Positions 17,833 to 25,446 of a stretch of DNA of 64,000 bases are shown in pieces. The notes under the pieces are model-generated. The model saw nothing but the letters and a program-made list of their open reading frames with translations. It did no database searches and was not told the DNA's origin. The position numbers and the translations under genes were made by a program. Origin of the DNA: Bellilinea sp. (GTDB lineage Bacteria; Chloroflexota; Anaerolineae; Anaerolineales; Anaerolineaceae); assembly GCA_026003615.1 (NCBI GenBank), contig BPHQ01000001.1, positions 1,054,001 to 1,118,000 on the forward strand. The letters run 5' to 3'. The number at the start of each line of letters is the position of its first letter. The stretch's first letter is position 1.

Positions 17833-18537
17833 ATGATCAGGTTGTTTTACATCTCGGCTTCTATCCTCTCAGCAGATTTCTCAAACCTTTCCGATCAAAT
17901 TCGCCAGGCCGAAGATGCCGGCGCTGACTGGATCCATGTGGATGTTATGGATGGTCATTTTGTACCGAACATTACCATGGGACCTTTCGTGGTCGAAACC
18001 TGCCGTAAAATTACTTCTCTCCCCCTCGACATTCACTTAATGATTGAAAAACCGGAGAATCACATCCATTCCTTTATCAATGCCGGCGCAAATTGGGTCA
18101 GCATCCATATCGAAGGCAATCCGAACGTACACAGGACGATTCAATTAATTCATTCTTTGGGGGCAAAAGCCGGTATTGTTCTCAACCCAGGCACTCCATC
18201 TCATGCAATCGAAGCGGTCATTCCTTTCATTGACTTGGTTTTAGTCATGACCGTCAACCCCGGATTTTCAGGTCAATCTTTCATCCCTCAGACTTTGGGA
18301 AAAATCAGTGCTATTCGGGATATGTTGGATAAAAATAATAAAGAAGCGATTCTTCAGGTGGATGGTGGAATTAACCCTCAAAACATTTCTGCGGTTGCAC
18401 AAGCCGGTGCGAATTGCTTTGTTGCAGCCACGGCAATCTTCAAACATCCACAGGGTATTGCTGAGGGTCTACATTCACTCCGTAAAGAATTGCAAAAAAA
18501 AATGCGGCTTTCGCCGCAAATTCAAGAACGCGATTGA
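17833..18537 (+). CDS. rpe: Ribulose-phosphate 3-epimerase
   Basis: Interconverts ribulose-5-P and xylulose-5-P in the pentose phosphate pathway. TIM-barrel motifs are present: Ser-Ile-Leu-Ser-Ala-Asp, His-Val-Asp-Val-Met-Asp-Gly-His, Met-Thr-Val-Asn-Pro-Gly-Phe, and Val-Asp-Gly-Gly-Ile. 234 aa, with a slightly long tail. The ATG directly abuts an AAAGGGG site; a TTG three codons later has better spacing (about 9 nt) and may be the true start. The 3' end contains the terminator hairpin of the convergent rpmB. Confidence 0.95.
   Translation: MIRLFYISASILSADFSNLSDQIRQAEDAGADWIHVDVMDGHFVPNITMGPFVVETCRKITSLPLDIHLMIEKPENHIHSFINAGANWVSIHIEGNPNVHRTIQLIHSLGAKAGIVLNPGTPSHAIEAVIPFIDLVLVMTVNPGFSGQSFIPQTLGKISAIRDMLDKNNKEAILQVDGGINPQNISAVAQAGANCFVAATAIFKHPQGIAEGLHSLRKELQKKMRLSPQIQERD
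18494..18518 (-). terminator. rpmB terminator embedded in the rpe coding sequence
   Basis: A 6-bp GC-rich stem (18503-18508 with 18513-18518) with a 4-nt loop is followed on the minus strand by nine T. It lies 44 nt past the rpmB stop and inside the last codons of rpe. Confidence 0.8.
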
Positions 18538-18561
18538 CACCGCTCTCTCGAAAGGATTAAA

Positions 18562-18744
18562 TTACTTGGTCTTAACCATCGTCCGCAGGCATTTTGCACA
18601 CAACACACGACGCACTTTCCGCCCGCTCTCCATGACCGTCACCCGCTGCAGGTTTGGTTTGTAGGAGCGATTTGTTGCGCGCATGGAGAAACTTCGGTTA
18701 TGACCAAAACTTGTTGTTTTACCACACCGTTCACACTTAGCCAT
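18562..18744 (-). CDS. rpmB: 50S ribosomal protein L28
   Basis: A 60-aa L28 starting Met-Ala-Lys-Cys. It is the zinc-binding form, with Cys-x-x-Cys near the N-terminus and a second Cys-x-x-Cys near the C-terminus. The in-frame upstream extension to 18804 is rejected: family proteins start here, and an AAAGGA site precedes this ATG. Divergent from asp23, as often seen in bacteria. Confidence 0.95.
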   Translation of the reverse strand: MAKCERCGKTTSFGHNRSFSMRATNRSYKPNLQRVTVMESGRKVRRVLCAKCLRTMVKTK

Positions 18745-18872
18745 GATGATCAAATCCTTTCCAGCAACAAAACTAACTTCCAGCCACACGAAGACCGGAC
18801 GCAAGTGGATATTTTACCACACAGCGCATCTTTTTTCAACTCGAATTGTTTTATAGAAGAGGGATTATGACA

Positions 18873-19226
18873 ATGAACGAACCGAATCCACTAGGCAATA
18901 TTTTCATTTCTCATCGCGCAATTGCATCCATTGCCCATCTGGCCGCAATTGAATCATACGGGGTTGTGGGGTTAGCAGCAAAAAATCTTGCAGAAGACAT
19001 CGCCAACAAAATTGTCAAAGACCCTTCAAAGGGGGTGGAAGTCGAGTTCAAGGATGATGGCATTGTCATTGACCTTTATATCATTGTCGAATACGGAACT
19101 CGGATTAAAATGGTAACCTCCAGCGTCGCCGAAAATGTACGCTATCAAATCGAGAAATGGCTTGAGTTACCGGTAAAGGAAGTTAATGTTCACGTTCGCG
19201 GATTGCGAATCAGCGACACGGATTAA
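18873..19226 (+). CDS. Asp23/Gls24 family envelope stress protein
   Basis: A 117-aa Asp23/DUF322 protein (YloU-like), with the typical start region and a Val-Asn-Val-x-Val-x-Gly-Leu/Ile end. In Firmicutes such proteins associate with the membrane and respond to envelope or alkaline stress. Of the two ATGs, 18873 has 9 nt to the AAGAGGG site and is preferred over 18867 (3 nt). Order rpmB / asp23 / fakA is the conserved bacterial arrangement. Confidence 0.92.
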   Translation: MNEPNPLGNIFISHRAIASIAHLAAIESYGVVGLAAKNLAEDIANKIVKDPSKGVEVEFKDDGIVIDLYIIVEYGTRIKMVTSSVAENVRYQIEKWLELPVKEVNVHVRGLRISDTD

Positions 19227-19253
19227 AAAAATACTAATTTGTTTTGGAGCACT

Positions 19254-20933
19254 ATGAATGATGATGTGAATCGAACTACCCTGTCCCAAGTGAAAGAAAT
19301 CGCACAGGCAGGGAAACTGGATGGAATTGGATTAAAAAAATTAGTGGAAGCCGGTACGCTTTGGTTAAAAACCAATCAGCAGCTGGTGAATTCATTAAAT
19401 GTATTTCCCGTACCGGATGGCGATACCGGCACGAATATGTTGTTAACCATGCAGGCTGCTTATAACGAAATCCTGCATTCGAATGAAAAGAATGTGGGGA
19501 AAGTCGCTCACGCCATTGCCCAAGGGGCACTCATGGGCGCAAGAGGTAATTCCGGCGTGATCTTATCTCAGTTGTGGAGAGGTTTTGCCCGTGCTTTGGA
19601 CAATTTTGAGGAGGTTGATGGCGAAATTCTCATTAAGGCACTGGTTGAAGCAAAAAACACCGCATATAAAGGTGTTGTCCGCCCTGTGGAAGGAACAATT
19701 TTAACTGTTGCTAAAGACATTGCTACTGCAATTGAGACTTTTAAGGGCAAACCTCTATCCCTGGAATGGCTGGAAAAAATTGTGTTTGAAGCAGACCTTT
19801 CGGTACAAAAAACTCCCGACCTGTTACCCATTCTCAAACAAGCCGGCGTAGTGGATTCGGGCGGTAAGGGTTTGTTTATCATACTGGAAGGAATGCTGCG
19901 TTACCTCAAAGGGCAGTCTCTGGAAACACCCGTTACCAGCGTTCAACCAATCACTGCAATGAACTTAGAGGAAACTATGGAAGAAATTGAACCGGGACAG
20001 GACTTTGAGGTTGTGGTTGATTTTCGCCCCCATCAGCCCCTGGATTTGGATCGTTTTTACGAGAGACTCTCTCAGATGGGCACTTCCATTCAGGTGGGAG
20101 AAGGTGATGGAATATACCGAATGCACATCCACGTTCCCACCGAAAAACGCTACGAGCCGATCGAATACACCATGAGCCTTGGCACAATTACAAAAGTTGC
20201 CATTGAAAATTTACTTGCTCAAATGGAGGAAAAAAAGAATTCCCAGCCTTCCATAGAATTTCCACCCTGTGAACCCGGTAAAATTGCCGTTGTGGCGGTT
20301 TCACCCGGCCTGGGTCTTTCCAAAATTTTTGCAAGCCTGGGAGTTAATGCAATTGTCGAAGGTGGCCAGACCATGAACCCCAGCACTGAGGAGATCCTAA
20401 AAGCCTTCGAAAATCTCCCTACCGATCAAATCATCATCTTGCCCAACAATAAAAATATCATTTTAGCGGCTCAGAACGCTGCTTCTCTTTCGGTTAAAAA
20501 TGTCAAAGTAATCCCAACCAAAACCATACCTCAAGGTCTGAACGTGATGCTACGATTCGATCCCGACGGAGACCTTGAGGATATTGCATCAGAAATGGAA
20601 GATGCCATTACCGAAGTGGAAAGCGGAGAAATTACAACAGCAACCCGCTCTGTTGAAATTAATGGGGTAAAGGTAAAAGAGGGTCAGGTGATTGCCCTTC
20701 TCAATGGACAATTGGTAGCAGCAGCCAGCCATCTTGAAGAAGCCTGCTTGGAATTACTCAAAGCCGCAAAAACCGAGGAGCGGGAGAGAATCACGCTGTT
20801 TTATGGTCAAAACATCACCGTGGATGAAGTGAATCAACTTGTTGAAAAAATTCAAGAAAAATATCCGGACCACGAAATGGAGATTCACGAAGGCGGACAA
20901 CCCCATTATCAATTGATCATCTCGATTGAATAA
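19254..20933 (+). CDS. fakA: Fatty acid kinase catalytic subunit FakA (DhaL/DAK2 domain)
   Basis: FakA phosphorylates fatty acids held by FakB to acyl-phosphates for phospholipid synthesis. About 559 aa. The N-terminal DhaL ATP-binding domain has the Asp-Gly-Asp-Thr-Gly-Thr-Asn metal/ATP motif and the Gly-Ala-Arg-Gly-Asn-Ser-Gly helix; central and C-terminal DegV-like FakA domains follow. The ATG at 19254 is behind GGAG; the longer TTG start is rejected. Six nt before the DegV gene, its probable partner. Confidence 0.92.
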   Translation: MNDDVNRTTLSQVKEIAQAGKLDGIGLKKLVEAGTLWLKTNQQLVNSLNVFPVPDGDTGTNMLLTMQAAYNEILHSNEKNVGKVAHAIAQGALMGARGNSGVILSQLWRGFARALDNFEEVDGEILIKALVEAKNTAYKGVVRPVEGTILTVAKDIATAIETFKGKPLSLEWLEKIVFEADLSVQKTPDLLPILKQAGVVDSGGKGLFIILEGMLRYLKGQSLETPVTSVQPITAMNLEETMEEIEPGQDFEVVVDFRPHQPLDLDRFYERLSQMGTSIQVGEGDGIYRMHIHVPTEKRYEPIEYTMSLGTITKVAIENLLAQMEEKKNSQPSIEFPPCEPGKIAVVAVSPGLGLSKIFASLGVNAIVEGGQTMNPSTEEILKAFENLPTDQIIILPNNKNIILAAQNAASLSVKNVKVIPTKTIPQGLNVMLRFDPDGDLEDIASEMEDAITEVESGEITTATRSVEINGVKVKEGQVIALLNGQLVAAASHLEEACLELLKAAKTEERERITLFYGQNITVDEVNQLVEKIQEKYPDHEMEIHEGGQPHYQLIISIE

Positions 20934-20938
20934 ACCCC

Positions 20939-21793
20939 ATGAGAAAGATAGGCGTCCTGGTTGACAATACGGCTCAATTTCCTCGCCATTCATTTCCGGG
21001 ACAAAATCTGGTTCGGATTGCTGCCCACGATGTTGCCTTTAATGGTGCAATCTATCCGGAAGGAGATGGCTTAAGAGTTTCTCAACTGCCATTAACCCTT
21101 AGAGGTCAGTGTGCCACAAAATTACTTCCACCCACCCCCGAAAGGTTCAATCAAATCTTAACCGGGATGGGTAATGAATTCGACGAAGTACTGGTTTTGG
21201 TGCATTCCTCACATTTGAGTAGCACATTTCAGAACGCCACCCTCGCTGCTTCAAGCCTTCAAGGCAGACTGCCGGTTGTTGTAATAGACACCAATACCTT
21301 TTCAGCGGGCTTGGGTATGCTCACCCAGCTGGCTGCCCAAGTTATAAATGATGGGGCAAATCTTGTAGAGGTCGAACATGTCGTACGACAACAGGCAGCC
21401 CACACCTACACTATAGTTTGCTGCCCTGGTCTCTCTTATCTTTCTCAAAATGGCATCATAGATCCAGCTCAGGGCATCGCCGGCGAGTTGCTTTCAATGA
21501 TGCCCGTGTTTTCCTTCGAAGATGAACGCCTCACTCCTATTGAAAAAATGCGTAATGTTCGAAATATCACTGAATTTTTTATTGAATTCGTGGAAGAATT
21601 TGACAGTCTTCATCACATCGCCGTTATCCAAAGTGTTCCGCCGTTGTTGCCCGAAACTCGCAGCATGCGTCAGGTATTTTTGGAAAACTACCCCCATACG
21701 ACATATAGTGAACACAACCTCAATTTAGCGGCGGCTCTTATTTTCAGTCCTAAAATGGTCGGATTGATTGTTGTAGAAACCATAGCCGAATAG
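20939..21793 (+). CDS. DegV family fatty-acid-binding protein (FakB-like)
   Basis: A 284-aa DegV protein. DegV/FakB proteins bind one fatty acid and present it to FakA. N-terminal Val-Asp-Asn-Thr-Ala (the Asp-Ser/Asn-Thr motif) and the His-Ser-Ser-x-Leu-Ser-Ser-Thr-x-Gln-Asn-Ala block are typical. It lies directly downstream of fakA (5 nt), which supports a kinase pair acting on scavenged fatty acids. The acyl specificity cannot be read. Confidence 0.9.
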   Translation: MRKIGVLVDNTAQFPRHSFPGQNLVRIAAHDVAFNGAIYPEGDGLRVSQLPLTLRGQCATKLLPPTPERFNQILTGMGNEFDEVLVLVHSSHLSSTFQNATLAASSLQGRLPVVVIDTNTFSAGLGMLTQLAAQVINDGANLVEVEHVVRQQAAHTYTIVCCPGLSYLSQNGIIDPAQGIAGELLSMMPVFSFEDERLTPIEKMRNVRNITEFFIEFVEEFDSLHHIAVIQSVPPLLPETRSMRQVFLENYPHTTYSEHNLNLAAALIFSPKMVGLIVVETIAE

Positions 21794-21851
21794 ACCTACT
21801 TTCGCATACCCAATCAACAACCTGCAACGGAGAATAGGGTAAAATTATTTC

Positions 21852-24314
21852 ATGTCATCAGCATTGGAAAAAATCAAAAAATTCCTTAAACTTGAAATCG
21901 AACGTGAGTTTGACAATCGCGCCGTTGTTGGAGGGTTAGAAAAAATTATCCCCGCTTGGGAACAAGAGGCAAATCGAGAAGGTATTTCCTCTTGGGTTAT
22001 TAAAGAAATTTGTGACCGATTAGTCCAATACCCCACACTTTCGTCCGAGCAACGCGAGCAAATCGTTCAGGAAATTCTACGAATAACGGAAAAAGCCTCC
22101 AACAGCACAATAAAGCTTGCCGAAACCTCTTCGGAAGTCGAAAAAATAGAATACCCCCAGGTAAGCCAGGCCAATGCTTCCGATTCATCCAACCAATCCC
22201 GTCGTTTTCCCAAAGAAGTCAACAGCAAACCAGCCGGTTTAGATGCCAGCCTCAAGGTCTTGCCAGGCATCGGTCCAAAAAATGCCCAAAATCTCGAAAA
22301 ATTAGGCCTGCATAAACTGGAAGACTTGTTGTACTTTTTTCCTCGCCGTTATGATGATTTTTCCAAAATGAAGCCAATCAATCAATTGCGCTTCGGCGAG
22401 GAGTTGACGGTTGCCGGCACTGTACAAAAATCTCAGCTTCGCGAGATCAAAGGCAACCGAACTTTATTTGAGGCTGTCATATCAGACGGCACAGGTTCAC
22501 TGAGGGTTTCTTGGTTTAATCAACCCTGGTTAGAAAAAAGCATCCGCCCTGGTGTTCAGGTTGTCCTTTCTGGTAAAGTGGATATGTATCTGGGCAGATT
22601 GTGTATGAATAACCCCGAATGGGAACTGCTGGATCAAGAACATCTGCATACCAATCGAATTGTGCCGGTTTATCCGTTGACCACCGGCGTCAGTCAAAAG
22701 GTACTTCGTCGTATCATGTACCAGACGGTTACATTTTGGGCTACAAGAATTGCAGATCATCTTCCAGAAGATATTCGCACCGCAGGCAACTTGCTCCCCC
22801 TTTCTCACGCTCTCCGTCAGATTCACTTTCCTGATCATGAATCAAACCTCCATGCCGCCCGCGAAAGACTGGCATTTGATGAAATCTTCTTCATTCAATT
22901 AGGAGTGTTGAGACAAAAACAAAACTGGCAAAATCGAACCGCTCGCGTGTTTACAATTACTGACGAGTGGCTTAATTCACAAATCAGCCGTCTTCCATAT
23001 TCCCTGACAAACGCTCAACAACGAGCCATTCATGAAATTCGCTCTGATTTGGCTTCTGGCCGTCCCATGAACCGCCTGCTTCAAGGTGATGTTGGTTCGG
23101 GAAAAACCGTTGTGGCAGCCATCGCAATTGCCATGGTAACCGCCTCCGGTTCTCAGGCAGCCTTGATGGCGCCCACCAGCATTCTCGCCGAACAACATTA
23201 TCGCAGTTTCCAAAAATTGTTCGTTCGCACCAATGAGGACAACACAGCCCCATTTGATCCCGCTGAGGTGCGCTTATTGGTCGGTGATACACCCGAAAAA
23301 GAAAAACAGGAAATTCGTCAGTCACTTCTTTCAGGTGAAATCAAATTACTGATTGGTACACATGCCCTCATTGAAGATCCAGTTGAATTCAAACAACTCC
23401 AGCTGGCAGTGATTGATGAACAACATCGCTTTGGTGTAGCCCAACGTTCTGCCTTACGGGCAAAAGGAGATAATCCTCATCTGTTGGTGATGACGGCGAC
23501 CCCCATTCCCCGATCACTGGCTCTGACCATTTATGGAGACCTGGATCTTTCGGTGATGGATGAGATGCCCGCCGGGCGCCAATCCATCGAAACCCACATT
23601 TTTACTCCTTTGGAGCGAGAACGTGCTTACTCCTTTATTCGTTCCCAAATCCGTCAGGGCTATCAGGCATTTATTATTTACCCACTGGTAGATCAAGAAC
23701 ATTCTCAAACCGATGATACCCTTGCCGCCGTACAGCAACAACAGTACCTTCAAAAGGAAGTTTTCCCGGATTTAAAAATTGGACTTCTACATGGCAGAAT
23801 GCGCCCCGAAGAAAAAGAACAAGTCATGCGTCATTTCCGTGATAAACAGTACCATATCTTGGTTTCCACCTCGGTGATAGAAGTTGGCGTGGACATCCCC
23901 AATGCCACGGTAATGTTGATCGAAGGAGCAAATCGCTTTGGACTGGCTCAACTGCACCAGTTTCGTGGTAGAGTAGGACGTGGAAACGCAAAGTCTTATT
24001 GCATCCTGATCCCCGACAATGAAGATGCTGCCGAAAATGAACGATTATCCGCCATGGTCGAAACCAACGACGGTTTTGTACTCGCTGAGCGAGATCTTCA
24101 ACAACGAGGTCCGGGTGAATTTTTAGGCACCCGACAAGCCGGTTTTGCCGACTTAAGAATCGCCAACCTGACCGATGTTCATACCATCGAAAAAGCCCGT
24201 AACCTTGCTCAACAATTATTCGAAAAAGATCCACAATTAAGTGACCCTCGCCACCAACCCCTTCTCGAAAAATTGAATGCGTTCTGGGGAGAAGGTCGAG
24301 GAGATATCAGTTAA
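21852..24314 (+). CDS. recG: ATP-dependent DNA helicase RecG
   Basis: Branch-migrating helicase that remodels stalled forks and Holliday junctions. 820 aa, longer than the usual ~690: an extra N-terminal region of about 130 residues precedes the wedge/OB domain. Walker A Gly-Asp-Val-Gly-Ser-Gly-Lys-Thr, the Asp-Glu-Gln-His box and the Gln-x-x-Gly-Arg-x-Gly-Arg motif VI-like region are intact. The N-terminal extension, as in several Firmicutes/Chloroflexi RecGs, contains a helix-hairpin-helix-like Leu-Pro-Gly-Ile-Gly motif. Confidence 0.96.
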   Translation: MSSALEKIKKFLKLEIEREFDNRAVVGGLEKIIPAWEQEANREGISSWVIKEICDRLVQYPTLSSEQREQIVQEILRITEKASNSTIKLAETSSEVEKIEYPQVSQANASDSSNQSRRFPKEVNSKPAGLDASLKVLPGIGPKNAQNLEKLGLHKLEDLLYFFPRRYDDFSKMKPINQLRFGEELTVAGTVQKSQLREIKGNRTLFEAVISDGTGSLRVSWFNQPWLEKSIRPGVQVVLSGKVDMYLGRLCMNNPEWELLDQEHLHTNRIVPVYPLTTGVSQKVLRRIMYQTVTFWATRIADHLPEDIRTAGNLLPLSHALRQIHFPDHESNLHAARERLAFDEIFFIQLGVLRQKQNWQNRTARVFTITDEWLNSQISRLPYSLTNAQQRAIHEIRSDLASGRPMNRLLQGDVGSGKTVVAAIAIAMVTASGSQAALMAPTSILAEQHYRSFQKLFVRTNEDNTAPFDPAEVRLLVGDTPEKEKQEIRQSLLSGEIKLLIGTHALIEDPVEFKQLQLAVIDEQHRFGVAQRSALRAKGDNPHLLVMTATPIPRSLALTIYGDLDLSVMDEMPAGRQSIETHIFTPLERERAYSFIRSQIRQGYQAFIIYPLVDQEHSQTDDTLAAVQQQQYLQKEVFPDLKIGLLHGRMRPEEKEQVMRHFRDKQYHILVSTSVIEVGVDIPNATVMLIEGANRFGLAQLHQFRGRVGRGNAKSYCILIPDNEDAAENERLSAMVETNDGFVLAERDLQQRGPGEFLGTRQAGFADLRIANLTDVHTIEKARNLAQQLFEKDPQLSDPRHQPLLEKLNAFWGEGRGDIS

Positions 24315-24324
24315 GGATAAATTC

Positions 24325-24849
24325 ATGGTCAAAGCTGTATTTCCTGGAACGTTCGATCCCATTCATTACGGACATATGGATATTGCCCGTCGGGCAGCCC
24401 GTCTTTTTGATGAAGTTATCATCGCCGTCTATAATAAACCGTTGAAAAACCTCCTTTTCACGCCTGAAGAAAGATTAAAACTTGTGCAACAAACCTTTAA
24501 CGCCGAACCCAAATTTACAGTAATGGGTTACAGCGGTCTTACCGTCGAATTTTGTAAAAATGTTGGGGCGCAAGTAATTATTCGTGGTTTGAGAGTTTTC
24601 TCTGATTTTGAACATGAGTTCCGAATGGCTCTCGCCAATCACCGTCTTTACCCGGATATTGAAATGATTGCATTGATCACCAGCGAACAACATACTTTTC
24701 TTTCTTCCACAACCGTGCGCGAAATTGCTTCGCTGGGTGGAGATATTAGCAGCATGGTGCCATTTCATGTAGCCGAGGCATTGAAGAAAAAATTTAGCGA
24801 GCTTGGTGATGGACAATCCGTGGTGCCAATTACAGCATTAAGAGATTGA
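24325..24849 (+). CDS. coaD: Phosphopantetheine adenylyltransferase
   Basis: Penultimate step of coenzyme A synthesis: 4'-phosphopantetheine + ATP to dephospho-CoA. 174 aa. Nucleotidyltransferase motif Gly-Thr-Phe-Asp-Pro-x-x-x-Gly-His and the Ser-Ser-Thr-x-Val-Arg motif are present. The ATG at 24325 (behind AAGGA) is chosen; the in-frame extension back into recG (24277) lacks family support. 10 nt from the recG stop. Confidence 0.96.
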   Translation: MVKAVFPGTFDPIHYGHMDIARRAARLFDEVIIAVYNKPLKNLLFTPEERLKLVQQTFNAEPKFTVMGYSGLTVEFCKNVGAQVIIRGLRVFSDFEHEFRMALANHRLYPDIEMIALITSEQHTFLSSTTVREIASLGGDISSMVPFHVAEALKKKFSELGDGQSVVPITALRD

Positions 24850-24923
24850 AATGCGTATAATATTTATTAAATTGGCTTGAAAATTGCACCACCCTTTCTC
24901 AGATTCGGGAAGCGGAGGAGAAA

Positions 24924-25412
24924 ATGGACATTCTGCATTTGGTAGATCGCCTGGAAGAATTATTCAACGAAAGTCGTCCAATTTGGTTCACTCATTCAGT
25001 CATGGTAGATGAAGATCGGATGTTGGACCTGATTGACCAGATGCGGGTATCCATTCCAGAAGAAATTAAAAAAGCCCAACAAATTCTTGCCCAAAGAGAT
25101 CGAATTCTTGCCCAGGCTCAAGAGGAAGCCAATCGAACCATCCAGCTCGCTCGAGAAAAAGCCGAACAGATGATCGAGCGGGATGCTATCATTCAAGCGG
25201 CTCATGCCCGTGCAGAGCAAATCATTCAGCAAGCTCGCCTGGAGACCGAAGCAACCAAGCGCGATGCTGATGAATACGTGCTGGAATCTCTCTCCCGATT
25301 GGAAGTAGAGCTGGAAAAAATGCTCAATCAAGTACGCAACGGTGTCAGAGCCTTACAAAGTGAACGCCAACAGGCTGTATCACCCACCACGCTCCAATCT
25401 GAAAAAGATTAA
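24924..25412 (+). CDS. Coiled-coil protein, ATP synthase b/DivIVA-like
   Basis: A 162-aa protein dominated by a long charged helix (about 45-145) rich in Glu, Gln, Ala and Arg with heptad spacing. No membrane helix. Similar coiled-coil genes lie next to coaD in other Gram-positive-like bacteria and are loosely annotated as ATPase or cell-division-initiation-like. Function unknown. GGAGGAG ribosome site; TATAAT at 24856-24861 may give it its own promoter. Ends at a strong terminator. Confidence 0.75.
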   Translation: MDILHLVDRLEELFNESRPIWFTHSVMVDEDRMLDLIDQMRVSIPEEIKKAQQILAQRDRILAQAQEEANRTIQLAREKAEQMIERDAIIQAAHARAEQIIQQARLETEATKRDADEYVLESLSRLEVELEKMLNQVRNGVRALQSERQQAVSPTTLQSEKD

Positions 25413-25418
25413 ATTAAT

Positions 25419-25446
25419 AAGGCAGCCATACGGCTGCCTTTTCATT
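25419..25446. terminator. Bidirectional terminator between the coiled-coil gene and lon
   Basis: A perfect 9-bp GC-rich stem (25419-25427 with 25432-25440), 4-nt loop and T-rich flank on the plus side. It lies 6 nt past the coiled-coil gene and next to the lon stop. Confidence 0.9.
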
